Source of the DNA: Faecalimonas sp.
GTDB taxonomy: Bacteria; Bacillota; Clostridia; Lachnospirales; Lachnospiraceae
Direction of reading: 5' to 3'
Length of the DNA: 25,045 nucleotides
NCBI GenBank assembly: GCA_020024645.1
Contig: JAHHTN010000023.1
Span: 1-25,045 of the forward strand
The position numbers and the translations under genes were made by a program. This document shows, piece by piece, positions 7,453-16,814 of the stretch. Every line of letters begins with the position of its first letter. Position 1 is the stretch's first letter. The notes beneath the pieces were generated by a model. The model was not told where the DNA came from. It made no database searches and saw only the letters and a program-made list of their open reading frames with translations.

Positions 7453-10299
7453 ATGGCAAAAAGAACAGAGCAGAAGCAATATATTAAAATAAGAGGTGCA
7501 AATGAGCACAATTTGAAAAATATAGATGTAGATATTCCGAGAAATGAGTTGGTTGTATTGACTGGACTTAGCGGTTCGGGAAAATCTTCTCTTGCTTTTG
7601 ATACAATTTATGCAGAGGGACAAAGAAGGTATATGGAATCTTTGTCGTCCTATGCAAGACAGTTTTTGGGACAGATGGAAAAGCCGAATGTGGAAAGCAT
7701 AGAGGGACTTTCCCCAGCAATTTCTATTGATCAAAAGTCGACAAATCGAAACCCACGTTCTACAGTTGGAACAGTCACAGAAATTTATGATTATTTTAGA
7801 CTTCTTTATGCTAGAGTAGGAATTCCACATTGCTATAAATGTGGAAAAGAAATTAAAAAACAGACAGTAGATCAAATGGTAGATCAGATTCTTGAACTAC
7901 CTGAAGGAACAAAAATACAGTTACTTGCCCCAGTTGTGCGTGGGAGAAAAGGACGGCATGAGAAACTATTTGAACGTGCGAAACGCAGTGGGTATGTGCG
8001 TGTTCGAGTAGATGGAAATTTATACGAACTGACTGAAGAAATTGCTTTAGATAAAAATATTAAACATAATATAGAGATTATTGTGGATAGACTAATTGTT
8101 AAACCAGGGATAGAAAAAAGGTTGACAGACTCGGTAGAAAGTGTACTTGCACTGGCAGAAGGATTATTGACGGTAGATGTAATCGGAGGGGAAGAAATAC
8201 ATTTTAGTCAAAGTTTTTCATGTGCAGATTGTGGAATTAGTATAGAAGAAATTGAACCGAGAAGTTTTTCGTTTAATAATCCGTTTGGTGCATGCCCAGT
8301 TTGTTACGGATTGGGATATAAAATGGAATTTGATGTAGATTTAATGATACCGGATAAAACGCTTAGTATTAATGAAGGGGCAATTACAGTTCTTGGATGG
8401 CAGTCATGCGCGGATAAAGGAAGCTACACGAGAGCCATATTAGAAGCACTTTCGAAAGAATACAATTTTTCTCTTGATACACCATTTCAAGATTATTCAA
8501 AGGAAATACAAGATATCTTGATTCGAGGAACAAATGGAAAAGAAGTGAAAGTGTATTATAAAGGGCAACGAGGGGAAGGAATTTACGATGTAGCATTTGA
8601 AGGGATTATAAAAAATGTAGAAAGACGTTACAGAGAAACAGGTTCAGATGCAATGAAAGCGGAATATGAGTCGTTTATGAGAATTACACCATGTCATGAA
8701 TGTGGAGGACAACGATTAAAGAAAAGTGCATTGGCTGTTACGGTAGGAGGGAAAAATATTGCAGAAGTAACAAATCTTTCTATAGGAAAACTGCAAGAAT
8801 TTTTGGATACACTGGAACTTACACCTACACAGGAATTGATTGGTGGACAGATATTGAAAGAAATTAAGGCAAGAACAGGATTTCTTATTGATGTAGGTCT
8901 TGATTATCTTACACTTGCGAGAGCAACCGGAACTCTTTCGGGAGGAGAAGCGCAGCGTATCCGATTGGCAACTCAAATCGGTTCAGGATTAGTTGGTGTG
9001 GCATATATTTTAGATGAACCAAGTATTGGACTTCATCAACGAGACAATGATAAATTGTTGAAAACATTGAAACATTTAAAAGATTTGGGGAATACTCTCA
9101 TTGTGGTGGAACATGATGAAGATACAATGTTAGAAGCAGACTATATTGTGGATATTGGACCAAAAGCAGGTGAACATGGCGGTGAAGTTGTAGCAGTGGG
9201 AACGGCGAAACAGATTATGAAAAACAAAAATTCAATTACCGGAGCGTATCTAAGTGGAAGAATTAAAATTCCTGTTCCGGAACAGAGAAAGCAACCTACT
9301 GGATTTTTGAAGATTGTAGGAGCAAAAGAAAATAACTTAAAAAATATTGATGTAGATATTCCACTAGGAGTATTAACTTGTGTGACAGGGGTGTCTGGTT
9401 CGGGAAAAAGTTCATTGATTAATGAGATATTATACAAAAAATTGGCAAAAGAATTGAATAAAGCAAGGACAATTCCTGGGAAGCATGACAGAATAGAAGG
9501 AATAGAACAGTTAGATAAAGTGATTGATATTGATCAATCTCCAATAGGAAGAACACCTCGTTCTAATCCAGCCACATACACTGGTATTTTTGATTTAATT
9601 CGTGATTTGTTTGCTGCAACAGCAGATGCGAAAACTCGTGGATATAAAAAAGGACGATTTAGTTTTAATGTGAAAGGAGGAAGGTGTGAAGCTTGTAGCG
9701 GAGATGGGATTTTGAAGATAGAAATGCATTTTTTACCAGATGTATATGTGCCCTGTGAAGTGTGTGGTGGAAAACGCTATAACAGGGAAACATTGGAAGT
9801 AAAGTATAAAGGGAAAAGTATTTATGATGTTTTAAATATGACAGTAGAAGAGGCAATGCACTTTTTTGAAAATGTCCCTTCAATTAGAAGAAAAATGGAA
9901 ACGCTTTATGATGTTGGGCTATCTTACGTTCGCCTAGGACAACCTTCCACTACTCTTTCAGGAGGAGAGGCACAAAGGATTAAGTTGGCGACTGAATTGA
10001 GTAAAAGAAGTACAGGAAAAACAATTTATATTTTGGACGAGCCGACAACAGGGTTACATTTTGCGGATGTACACAAATTAACAGAGATTTTGAGAAGATT
10101 AGCTGAAGATGGAAATACGGTCGTTGTTATTGAGCACAACTTAGACGTAATAAAAACTGCAGATTATATTATTGATATTGGTTTAGAAGGAGGAGACAGG
10201 GGAGGAACTGTTGTTGCAACAGGAACACCAGAAGAAATTGCTAAAAATCCAAACTCATATACAGGAAGATATATTGATGCAATCCTTAAGAAAAACTAA
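7453..10299 (+). CDS. uvrA: Excinuclease ABC subunit A
   Basis: UvrA, the dimeric ABC-type ATPase that finds DNA damage and delivers UvrB. It has 948 residues, the usual size. Two ABC cassettes are visible. The first has Walker A GLSGSGKSSL (about 36-45), signature LSGGEAQRIRLATQ and Walker B ILDEPSIGLH. The second has GVSGSGKSSL, LSGGEAQRIKLATE and ILDEPTTGLH. Zinc-binding pairs include CYKCG, CADCG with CPVCYG, and CEACSG with CEVCGG. The ribosome binding site TAGGAG overlaps the uvrB stop codon, so translation is probably coupled. No clear terminator follows; the next gene has its own promoter. Confidence 0.98.
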   Translation: MAKRTEQKQYIKIRGANEHNLKNIDVDIPRNELVVLTGLSGSGKSSLAFDTIYAEGQRRYMESLSSYARQFLGQMEKPNVESIEGLSPAISIDQKSTNRNPRSTVGTVTEIYDYFRLLYARVGIPHCYKCGKEIKKQTVDQMVDQILELPEGTKIQLLAPVVRGRKGRHEKLFERAKRSGYVRVRVDGNLYELTEEIALDKNIKHNIEIIVDRLIVKPGIEKRLTDSVESVLALAEGLLTVDVIGGEEIHFSQSFSCADCGISIEEIEPRSFSFNNPFGACPVCYGLGYKMEFDVDLMIPDKTLSINEGAITVLGWQSCADKGSYTRAILEALSKEYNFSLDTPFQDYSKEIQDILIRGTNGKEVKVYYKGQRGEGIYDVAFEGIIKNVERRYRETGSDAMKAEYESFMRITPCHECGGQRLKKSALAVTVGGKNIAEVTNLSIGKLQEFLDTLELTPTQELIGGQILKEIKARTGFLIDVGLDYLTLARATGTLSGGEAQRIRLATQIGSGLVGVAYILDEPSIGLHQRDNDKLLKTLKHLKDLGNTLIVVEHDEDTMLEADYIVDIGPKAGEHGGEVVAVGTAKQIMKNKNSITGAYLSGRIKIPVPEQRKQPTGFLKIVGAKENNLKNIDVDIPLGVLTCVTGVSGSGKSSLINEILYKKLAKELNKARTIPGKHDRIEGIEQLDKVIDIDQSPIGRTPRSNPATYTGIFDLIRDLFAATADAKTRGYKKGRFSFNVKGGRCEACSGDGILKIEMHFLPDVYVPCEVCGGKRYNRETLEVKYKGKSIYDVLNMTVEEAMHFFENVPSIRRKMETLYDVGLSYVRLGQPSTTLSGGEAQRIKLATELSKRSTGKTIYILDEPTTGLHFADVHKLTEILRRLAEDGNTVVVIEHNLDVIKTADYIIDIGLEGGDRGGTVVATGTPEEIAKNPNSYTGRYIDAILKKN

Positions 10300-10314
10300 A
10301 AATAAAAAAAAGTC

Positions 10315-10343
10315 TTTCCATTTATTACAATTTTGATTATAAT
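10315..10343 (+). promoter_or_regulatory. Promoter of mreB
   Basis: TTTCCA (10315-10320; 4 of 6 to the -35 consensus) and a perfect TATAAT (10338-10343) are separated by 17 bp. They lie in the 121-bp gap between uvrA and mreB, giving a leader of about 70 nt. I saw no convincing hairpin terminator for uvrA in this gap. Confidence 0.65.
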
Positions 10344-10420
10344 AGGGGATATATGTGATGAGTAGTGTCAACAAGTACAAATGATATAAGAATAGATGAG
10401 TTTTGGAAAGGAGAATTTAG

Positions 10421-11410
10421 ATGTCAATAGATATCGGTATCGATTTGGGAACCGCGAGTATTCTCGTGTATGTAAAGGGAAAAGGTGTAGTTTTGAAAGA
10501 ACCATCAGTAGTGGCATTTGATAGAGATACAAATGTAATTAAAGCAATCGGAGAAGAGGCACGATTAATGCTTGGAAGAACTCCAGGGAATATTGTTGCA
10601 GTAAGACCACTTAGAAAAGGGGTTATTTCTGATTATACAGTTACAGAGAAAATGATTAAATACTTCGTTCAGAAGGCTATGGGAAAACGTACATTTAAAA
10701 AACCACGTATTAGTATCTGTGTTCCAAGTGGAGTAACAGAAGTAGAAAAGAAAGCAGTAGAGGAGGCGACTTTTGCAGCAGGAGCAAGAGAAGTACACTT
10801 GATTGAAGAACCAGTAGCGGCAGCAATTGGAGCTGGAATTGATATTGCAAAACCATGTGGAAACATGATTGTTGACGTAGGAGGAGGTACTGCAGATATT
10901 GCAGTTATTTCTCTTGGAGGTACAGTTGTAAATACATCAATTAAAATTGCTGGAGATGATTTTGATGAAGCAATCGTTCGTTATATGCGTAAAAAACACA
11001 ATCTTTTAATTGGGGAACGTACAGCGGAAGATATCAAAATCAAAATCGGAACAACTTATCCGTTGGTAGAAGACGAAACAATGGAAGTAAGAGGGCGTAA
11101 CCTTGTTACAGGACTTCCAAAGACAGTAACAGTTACATCTTCAGAAACAGAGGAAGCTCTTCGTGAAACAACAGGGCAGATAGTAGAAGCAGTTATTGGA
11201 GTACTTGAGAGAACTCCACCTGAGTTATCAGCGGATATTTTGGATAGAGGTATTGTTCTCACTGGTGGTGGTTCAATGCTTCGAGGTTTGGAAGAATTGA
11301 TTGAAGAAAGAACAGGGATTAATACGATGACTGCTGAAGATCCAATGAAAGTAGTTGCCATTGGAACAGGACAGTTCGTTGAATTTATGAGTGGTAAAAA
11401 AGATGCGTAA
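10421..11410 (+). CDS. mreB: Rod-shape determining protein MreB/Mbl
   Basis: Bacterial actin homologue that forms membrane-associated filaments and organises lateral cell-wall synthesis by the Rod complex. The 329 residues match the family length. Actin-fold nucleotide motifs are clear: phosphate 1 IGIDLGTASILVYV (about 6-19), connect 1 around LIEEPVAAAIGAG, phosphate 2 MIVDVGGGTADIAVI (about 149-163) and the adenosine motif VLTGGGSMLRGL (about 286-297). The RBS AAAGGAG is seven bases before the ATG. The gene stands alone between its own promoter and a strong terminator. No mreC or mreD is adjacent, so this may be one of several MreB/Mbl paralogues. The sequence does not settle MreB versus Mbl. 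Confidence 0.95.
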   Translation: MSIDIGIDLGTASILVYVKGKGVVLKEPSVVAFDRDTNVIKAIGEEARLMLGRTPGNIVAVRPLRKGVISDYTVTEKMIKYFVQKAMGKRTFKKPRISICVPSGVTEVEKKAVEEATFAAGAREVHLIEEPVAAAIGAGIDIAKPCGNMIVDVGGGTADIAVISLGGTVVNTSIKIAGDDFDEAIVRYMRKKHNLLIGERTAEDIKIKIGTTYPLVEDETMEVRGRNLVTGLPKTVTVTSSETEEALRETTGQIVEAVIGVLERTPPELSADILDRGIVLTGGGSMLRGLEELIEERTGINTMTAEDPMKVVAIGTGQFVEFMSGKKDA

Positions 11411-11416
11411 ATAGAG

Positions 11417-11443
11417 GGCGAGGGATTAATCCCTCGCCTTTTT
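11417..11443 (+). terminator. Rho-independent terminator after mreB
   Basis: GGCGAGGG (11417-11424) pairs perfectly with CCCTCGCC (11431-11438) around an ATTAAT loop, followed by five Ts (11439-11443). It is the most GC-rich hairpin in the window and starts six bases after the mreB stop codon. Confidence 0.92.
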
Positions 11444-11473
11444 GATGAAATTTAGTAAAGGAGGAAATGTAAG

Positions 11474-13687
11474 GTGGAAGTTGTTACAGGGTATGTGGAG
11501 CATATTGTTTTCCGCAACGAAGATAACGGCTATACAGTTTTTCAGTTTAATGCAGAAGATGGGGATTTAACTTGTGTTGGAAATTTTCATTATATTAGTG
11601 AAGGAGAAATGTTAGAATTAAGTGGGGAATATGTAACTCATAAAGTATATGGTGTACAGTTACAAGTTATTTCGCATAAGGCAAAAGAACCTGAAGATTT
11701 ATTTTCTATTGAAAGATATCTTGGCTCAGGCGCTATAAAAGGATTAGGGAGTGCTTTGGCGGGACGAATTGTGAGAAGATTTAAGGAAGATACAATTCGT
11801 ATTATTGAGGAAGAGCCAGAAAGATTAGCAGAAATAAAAGGAATCAGCGAAAGAAAAGCAAGAGAAATTGCAGAGCAAGTGGAAGGGAAAAAAGATATGA
11901 GAAATGCCATGATTTATTTGCAAAAATATGGGGTTTCTACTACACTTGCAGCAAAAATTTATAAAAAATACAAGGATAGCGTATATCGAGTTTTAGAAGA
12001 AAATCCGTATCAATTGGCAGATGATATACAAGGAATAGGGTTTAAGACAGCAGATGAGATTGCTTTGCGGATTGGAATTCATACGGATTCAGATTTTCGA
12101 ATCCGTAGTGGAATTTTTTATGCATTGATTCAAAGCGTGTCAGATGGGCATATTTATCTTCCGAAGGGAGAATTGTTGAAAAAATCTGGAGAAATTTTAG
12201 AAGTAGATATAGAAGATATAGAAAAATATCTAATGGATTTATCTATAGAAAAGAAAGTTGTTTTAAAGGAAAAAGAAGGACAGATTCGAGTGTATCCGTC
12301 AAGCTATTATTATATGGAATTGAATACAGCCAAAATGCTATATGATTTAAATATTCACGAAGAAATTTCGGAGAGTATGGTAGAAAGGCGTTTACATAAA
12401 ATCGAGGATAATACAGGAATGATTTTAGATGAAATGCAAAGGAAAGCTGTTATTGAGGCGACAAAACATGGAATTTTAATTATGACTGGAGGACCTGGAA
12501 CAGGAAAAACGACAACAATCAATGCGATGATCCATTACTTTGAAAGTGAAGGGTTAGATATTACATTAGCGGCACCTACAGGGAGAGCGGCTAAGAGAAT
12601 GACAGAAGCGACAGGATATGAAGCCCAGACGATTCATCGACTCTTGGAAGTGAATGGAAATCCAGATGATAGTGAAAAGCGAGCGGGATTTGGACGAAAT
12701 GAGGAAAATCCGTTGGAAACAGATGTGATTATTATTGATGAAGTTTCCATGGTGGATTTGGCATTGATGTATGCACTTCTTTGTGCAGTTACTGTTGGCA
12801 CGAGAATTATTTTAGTAGGAGATGGGAATCAATTACAATCGGTGGGGGCAGGAAACGTTTTAAAAGACATGATATTATCAGAATGTTTTCCAGTTGTGCG
12901 TTTAACTAAGATTTTTAGGCAGGCAACAGAAAGTGATATTGTTATGAATGCACATAAGATTAATAAAGGGGAGAAAGTTCTGCTGAATAATAAAAGTAGA
13001 GATTTCTTTTTTCTAAAACGTCAAGATGCCAATGTAATCATCAGTGTGATAATTACTTTATTGCAAAAAAAGATGCCAAAATATGTAGATGCACAACCTT
13101 ATGATATACAAGTCTTAACTCCAATGAAAAAAGGTTTATTAGGCGTGGAGAGACTTAATAAAATTTTGCAACAATATATGAATCCACCTGATCGGAAGAA
13201 GGCGGAGAAAGAATATGGGGAAAAACTTTTTCGCGAGGGTGATAAAGTAATGCAAATCAAAAATAATTATCAACTAGAGTGGGAAATTTCCACGAAATTT
13301 GGTCTTGTTGTGGATAAAGGTATTGGTGTATTTAATGGTGATATGGGAATTATTACAGAGATTAATACATATAACGAAACTTTAGAGGTAGAATATGATG
13401 AAAAAAGAAAAGTGACCTATTCGTTTCAGTTATTAGACGAACTAGAGTTGGCATATGCTATCACTATCCATAAATCACAAGGGAGTGAATATCCAGCGGT
13501 AATTATTCCGCTTCTACAAGGACCGAGACAGTTGTATCATCGCAATCTGCTTTATACTGCAGTTACAAGAGCAAAAAAATGTGTTACGTTAGTGGGAAGT
13601 GACAGCACATTTTATGAAATGATAGAAAATACGAATGAACAGAACAGACATACAAGTTTAGCAGAACGTATTCAAGAATTTATGTAA
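11474..13687 (+). CDS. recD2: ATP-dependent 5'-3' DNA helicase RecD2
   Basis: RecD2-type helicase (737 residues), the form of RecD found in bacteria without RecBC, implicated in replication-fork maintenance and repair. The N-terminal part (about 1-90) is the RecD2-specific OB-like extension. Helix-hairpin-helix segments follow (about 90-210, with IKGISERKAREIA and IQGIGFKTADEIA). The superfamily 1B motor has Walker A GGPGTGKTT (339-347), Walker B IIIDEVSMVD (D422, E423), an SH3-like insert around GVFNGDMGIITEI, and the late motif YAITIHKSQGSEYP. The start is GTG, supported by AAAGGAGG nine bases upstream; no in-frame ATG fits as well. comF follows after 21 bases. No clear promoter of its own was seen after the mreB terminator. 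Confidence 0.96.
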   Translation: MEVVTGYVEHIVFRNEDNGYTVFQFNAEDGDLTCVGNFHYISEGEMLELSGEYVTHKVYGVQLQVISHKAKEPEDLFSIERYLGSGAIKGLGSALAGRIVRRFKEDTIRIIEEEPERLAEIKGISERKAREIAEQVEGKKDMRNAMIYLQKYGVSTTLAAKIYKKYKDSVYRVLEENPYQLADDIQGIGFKTADEIALRIGIHTDSDFRIRSGIFYALIQSVSDGHIYLPKGELLKKSGEILEVDIEDIEKYLMDLSIEKKVVLKEKEGQIRVYPSSYYYMELNTAKMLYDLNIHEEISESMVERRLHKIEDNTGMILDEMQRKAVIEATKHGILIMTGGPGTGKTTTINAMIHYFESEGLDITLAAPTGRAAKRMTEATGYEAQTIHRLLEVNGNPDDSEKRAGFGRNEENPLETDVIIIDEVSMVDLALMYALLCAVTVGTRIILVGDGNQLQSVGAGNVLKDMILSECFPVVRLTKIFRQATESDIVMNAHKINKGEKVLLNNKSRDFFFLKRQDANVIISVIITLLQKKMPKYVDAQPYDIQVLTPMKKGLLGVERLNKILQQYMNPPDRKKAEKEYGEKLFREGDKVMQIKNNYQLEWEISTKFGLVVDKGIGVFNGDMGIITEINTYNETLEVEYDEKRKVTYSFQLLDELELAYAITIHKSQGSEYPAVIIPLLQGPRQLYHRNLLYTAVTRAKKCVTLVGSDSTFYEMIENTNEQNRHTSLAERIQEFM

Positions 13688-13708
13688 TAGTAGAGTCGAT
13701 AAAAGAAA

Positions 13709-14404
13709 ATGATAAAAAAACTATTGGAATGGTTATACCCATCTGTGTGCATTTTTTGTGGAAAAATTTGTGAAAGCGGAATATGCGAAGAATGCAGGAA
13801 AAAAGTTGAGGTAATCGAAGAACCGAGATGCAAGAAATGTGGAAAACCAATTCGTAAGGAGGAGGTAGAGTTTTGTTACGATTGCGAGCGAGAAGAATTG
13901 TGTTATGAACAGGGAAGAAGTTTGTGGCTGCATAAGGCTCCAGTAAGCAGTTCGATTTATAGTTTCAAATATAAAAATAGGAAGGTATATGGGGAAGTTT
14001 ATGCAAAAGAAATGGTGAAAAAATTTGGTACATTAATTCATTTATGGGAAATAGATGTTATTGTTCCAGTTCCTTTGCATAGAAAAAAACAGAAAAAAAG
14101 AGGATATAATCAGGCAGAGATTTTAGCAAAACAGATTGGTAAGCGTGTAGGTGTTCCAGTGAATACAATGCTAGTAAAGAGAAAAATAAACACAGTACCA
14201 CAGAAAGAATTTACACGAAAAGAACGAAAGAAAAACTTGAAAAATGCTTTCGAAGTAAAGGAAAACATTAAAGCAAAAAGAGTACTGATTATAGATGATA
14301 TATATACAACAGGTAGTACAATCCATTCAATCAGTGTTGTGTTGAAAAAAGCGGGGGTGGAAAAAACATACTTCCTAACTATAAGTATTGGACAAGGATT
14401 GTGA
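13709..14404 (+). CDS. comF: ComF family phosphoribosyltransferase-like protein
   Basis: A 231-residue protein of the ComF/GntX family, which is linked to DNA uptake in transformable bacteria and is widely present in non-competent ones. Two zinc-ribbon CxxC pairs are visible at the N-terminus (C14/C17 with C26/C29, then C41/C44 with C56/C59). The C-terminal half is a phosphoribosyltransferase fold with the PRPP-binding loop VLIIDDIYTTGST (about 192-204). It lies 21 bases after recD2 and is probably co-transcribed with it. The ribosome binding site is weak (AAAGAAA before the ATG). The substrate is unknown; competence itself cannot be inferred from this gene alone. Confidence 0.92.
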   Translation: MIKKLLEWLYPSVCIFCGKICESGICEECRKKVEVIEEPRCKKCGKPIRKEEVEFCYDCEREELCYEQGRSLWLHKAPVSSSIYSFKYKNRKVYGEVYAKEMVKKFGTLIHLWEIDVIVPVPLHRKKQKKRGYNQAEILAKQIGKRVGVPVNTMLVKRKINTVPQKEFTRKERKKNLKNAFEVKENIKAKRVLIIDDIYTTGSTIHSISVVLKKAGVEKTYFLTISIGQGL

Positions 14405-14417
14405 TTAATGCTATACT
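14389..14417 (+). promoter_or_regulatory. Promoter of the cdaA operon, overlapping the end of comF
   Basis: TGGACA (14389-14394; 5 of 6 to TTGACA), 17 bp, then TATACT (14412-14417) with TG at 14409-14410 as an extended -10. The -35 lies inside the last codons of comF. The leader before the ATG at 14461 would be about 37 nt, with GAGGTGATAG as ribosome binding site. Confidence 0.68.
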
Positions 14418-14460
14418 AAATCATAATGCCATAGAAAGAAAAGAGTATTGAGGTGATAGA

Positions 14461-14856
14461 ATGTTAAATGAAAAACGAGTGAAACTCATGACTCAGATGG
14501 CGATGTACGAAGCGAGAGAAGGAGAAAAAGATTTCAAAATAAGTGGATATTATCAAAAAGATTACATAAGCCTACATACATGGATTACTGTTATATGGAC
14601 GACGATAGGGTATGCATTTATTACTGGAGCACTTTTTCTTGTTTTTCTAGATGAAATATTTACGAATCCGAGTTTGTTTCAATTTTTGATACTGGGAAGC
14701 GTTGCTTTTGCTGGGTACATTGCAATAGTTGTTATATCGATAATTGTAGCACGTAATTTTTATAGAAAAAAACACGTGGATGCAAGAAAACGTGTGAAGA
14801 AATTTAACCGTGAATTGCTTCAATTGTCCAAGATGTATGAAAAGGAGATAAGATAG
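14461..14856 (+). CDS. Small two-helix membrane protein of unknown function
   Basis: I do not recognise a family for this 131-residue protein. It has a charged N-terminal segment (about 1-37), two predicted membrane helices (about 42-63 and 74-99) and a lysine/arginine-rich C-terminal helix (about 100-131) that could form a short coiled coil. Both ends are probably cytoplasmic. It is the first gene after a good promoter. Its stop codon directly abuts the ATG of the next membrane-protein gene, which has AAGGAGA as ribosome binding site, so the two are probably translated together and may act as a pair. Its place ahead of cdaA suggests, but does not prove, a link with c-di-AMP or envelope stress. 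Confidence 0.85.
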   Translation: MLNEKRVKLMTQMAMYEAREGEKDFKISGYYQKDYISLHTWITVIWTTIGYAFITGALFLVFLDEIFTNPSLFQFLILGSVAFAGYIAIVVISIIVARNFYRKKHVDARKRVKKFNRELLQLSKMYEKEIR

Positions 14857-15885
14857 ATGAGTAGATTACTGGAGTGGAAGGAAAAACTACAATTATTATA
14901 CGCCGAATATTCAACATACATAGATAAAGGAATTAGGTTTGTTTTAGCATTGACATGTTTCTTGTCGATTAGTAGTAATATTGGTTTTATGGAAAAGTTG
15001 GCGAAGCCGATTATTTCCATTGTAATGGCAGTTGCATGTGCGTTTCTTCCAATGATTGTTACAGTAATTGCTGCAGCAGGGCTTATGCTTGCTCATATGT
15101 TTGCTTTATCTGAGGGAATTGCAATTATTGTTGCAGGAATTATTATATTAATGTTTATTTTTTATTTTCGATTTACACCAAAGAAAGCAATTATTTTATT
15201 GCTAACACCAATTGCATTTGCATTTAAGGTTCCAATGCTTATTCCGATTGCTTATGGATTGATTGGAACACCGATTTATATTGTGCCGGTTATCTGTGGA
15301 ACAATAGTATATTTTATGATTAAATTTGCAAAGACCTTTTCTACAACAATTACAGGAACCAATGAAAGCGGAATGATGTCAGCCATAGGTACATTTGCAA
15401 AACAGATTTTTCAGAACAAAGAACTTTGGTCGGTAATAATTGCCATTGTAATATGTTTTCTCATTGTGTATGCAATACGTAGAAAATCAATTAACCGTGC
15501 TTGGCAAATTGCTATTGTTTCAGGAATAGTTGCGTACATTATTACAATGGTAATTGCGAGTGTAACTGTGGATACACAAGTACAGTATGGTACATTGATT
15601 GTAGGAAGCGTAGTATCGGTAGTAATCGGATTTATTCTAGAATTAATGCTATTTTCAGTAGATTATGCGAGAACGGAGTATTTACAGTTTGAAGATGATG
15701 AATACTATTATTATGTGAAGGCGTTGCCGAAAGTTTCTGTTTCAGCACCGGAAAAACAAGTTAAAAGAATTAATAAACGTCAAGAAATGGATATGACGGA
15801 GAATAAAGGTGCTACTGGAAGACTTCAGTTAACGGGAGAAGCAGACATAGATAAGATTATTGAGCAGGAATTGATGAAAAAGTAA
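14857..15885 (+). CDS. Polytopic membrane protein of unknown function
   Basis: A 342-residue protein with about eight hydrophobic segments between residues 25 and 270. A hydrophilic tail (about 271-342) opens with an acidic, tyrosine-rich stretch (FEDDEYYYYVKALPK) and continues lysine-rich. The tail is probably cytoplasmic. There is no ATP-binding motif, no recognisable transporter signature and no signal-peptide cleavage site. It starts on the base after the preceding small membrane protein ends and is followed 44 bases later by cdaA. The membrane part could be a permease or a regulator; I cannot tell which. The conserved-looking acidic tyrosine cluster next to the last helix is the best handle for a family search. 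Confidence 0.88.
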   Translation: MSRLLEWKEKLQLLYAEYSTYIDKGIRFVLALTCFLSISSNIGFMEKLAKPIISIVMAVACAFLPMIVTVIAAAGLMLAHMFALSEGIAIIVAGIIILMFIFYFRFTPKKAIILLLTPIAFAFKVPMLIPIAYGLIGTPIYIVPVICGTIVYFMIKFAKTFSTTITGTNESGMMSAIGTFAKQIFQNKELWSVIIAIVICFLIVYAIRRKSINRAWQIAIVSGIVAYIITMVIASVTVDTQVQYGTLIVGSVVSVVIGFILELMLFSVDYARTEYLQFEDDEYYYYVKALPKVSVSAPEKQVKRINKRQEMDMTENKGATGRLQLTGEADIDKIIEQELMKK

Positions 15886-15929
15886 AATTCCGGCAACTAT
15901 GGAAAAGATTACAAAGGGGAGGTGACGAG

Positions 15930-16814
15930 ATGAAAGAATGGATAGCACAGTTAGTGAATGAATATTTTGCCTATGTACCACATATCACGATAACCGATAT
16001 TGTTGAAATGATTATTATTGCTTTTATCGTGTATGAAATAGCTCTTTGGATTAAAAATACAAAGGCGTGGATGTTGTTAAAAGGTATGCTTGTGCTTGCC
16101 GTATTCATTTCTGTCGCTGCAATATTTCAGATGAACACAATATTGTGGCTTGTGAAAAATTCGATAGGAGTTTTAGCAACAGTTATGGTTGTGGTATTTC
16201 AGCCAGAACTTAGAAGGGCACTTGAAAAATTAGGGGAGAGAAATTTATTGAGTGCAGTTGTTCCGTTTGATAAATCGAAAGAAAAAGAAAAGTTTAGCAA
16301 AGAAACAATAGAAGGAGTTGCAACAGCAACATTTGAAATGGCTAAGGTAAAAACAGGTGCGTTGATTGTTGTTGAAAATGCAATTCAATTGACAGAATAT
16401 GAGCGAACAGGTATACGTTTGGACAGTGTTATTTCTAGTCAACTTCTGATTAATATTTTTGAACACAATACCCCGCTCCATGATGGCGCGATTATTATAA
16501 GGGGAGATAGAATTGTGGCGGCAACATGTTATTTGCCACTTTCAGATAACCGTAATTTGAGTAAAGACCTAGGAACAAGACATCGTGCGGCAGTTGGGAT
16601 GAGTGAAGTAAGTGATTCATTAATTATTGTTGTTTCCGAAGAAACGGGAGCAGTATCTTATGCACAAGGTGGAAGGATTGTACGTCATGTAAATGAGAGA
16701 CAACTCAGAGAAAAATTAAATCAAATTAGTAGAAAAGCGGTTGAAGAGAAAAAACGAGGTTTGTCTAGATTGTGGAAAGGAAGGGAAAAAGATGAAAGAA
16801 AGATTGAAAAATAA
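15930..16814 (+). CDS. cdaA: Diadenylate cyclase CdaA (c-di-AMP synthase)
   Basis: CdaA condenses two ATP molecules into cyclic di-AMP, the messenger that controls potassium and osmolyte uptake and cell-wall homeostasis in Firmicutes. The 294 residues match the family. Three N-terminal membrane helices (about 12-95) precede a cytoplasmic DAC domain (about 100-260) with both signature motifs intact: DGA (D185-A187, in LHDGAIIIRG) and RHR (R217-R219, in LGTRHRAAVGMSE). The ribosome binding site GGGGAGGTG is strong. The last 23 bases overlap cdaR, its membrane-bound regulator, so the two are translationally coupled. A lysine-rich tail follows the catalytic domain. Confidence 0.97.
   Translation: MKEWIAQLVNEYFAYVPHITITDIVEMIIIAFIVYEIALWIKNTKAWMLLKGMLVLAVFISVAAIFQMNTILWLVKNSIGVLATVMVVVFQPELRRALEKLGERNLLSAVVPFDKSKEKEKFSKETIEGVATATFEMAKVKTGALIVVENAIQLTEYERTGIRLDSVISSQLLINIFEHNTPLHDGAIIIRGDRIVAATCYLPLSDNRNLSKDLGTRHRAAVGMSEVSDSLIIVVSEETGAVSYAQGGRIVRHVNERQLREKLNQISRKAVEEKKRGLSRLWKGREKDERKIEK

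Noticed and set aside
7423..7875. A 150-codon minus-strand open frame opposite uvrA.
   Set aside because: It lies wholly opposite the strongly conserved uvrB end and uvrA start, and has shadow-like composition (Cys, Ile, Ser rich) with no domain.
16741..16791. An N-terminal extension of CdaR from the TTG codon at 16741.
   Set aside because: It would overlap the CdaA C-terminus by over 70 bases and puts a CLDCGKEGK sequence before the conserved YbbR start. The ATG at 16792 has a proper ribosome binding site.
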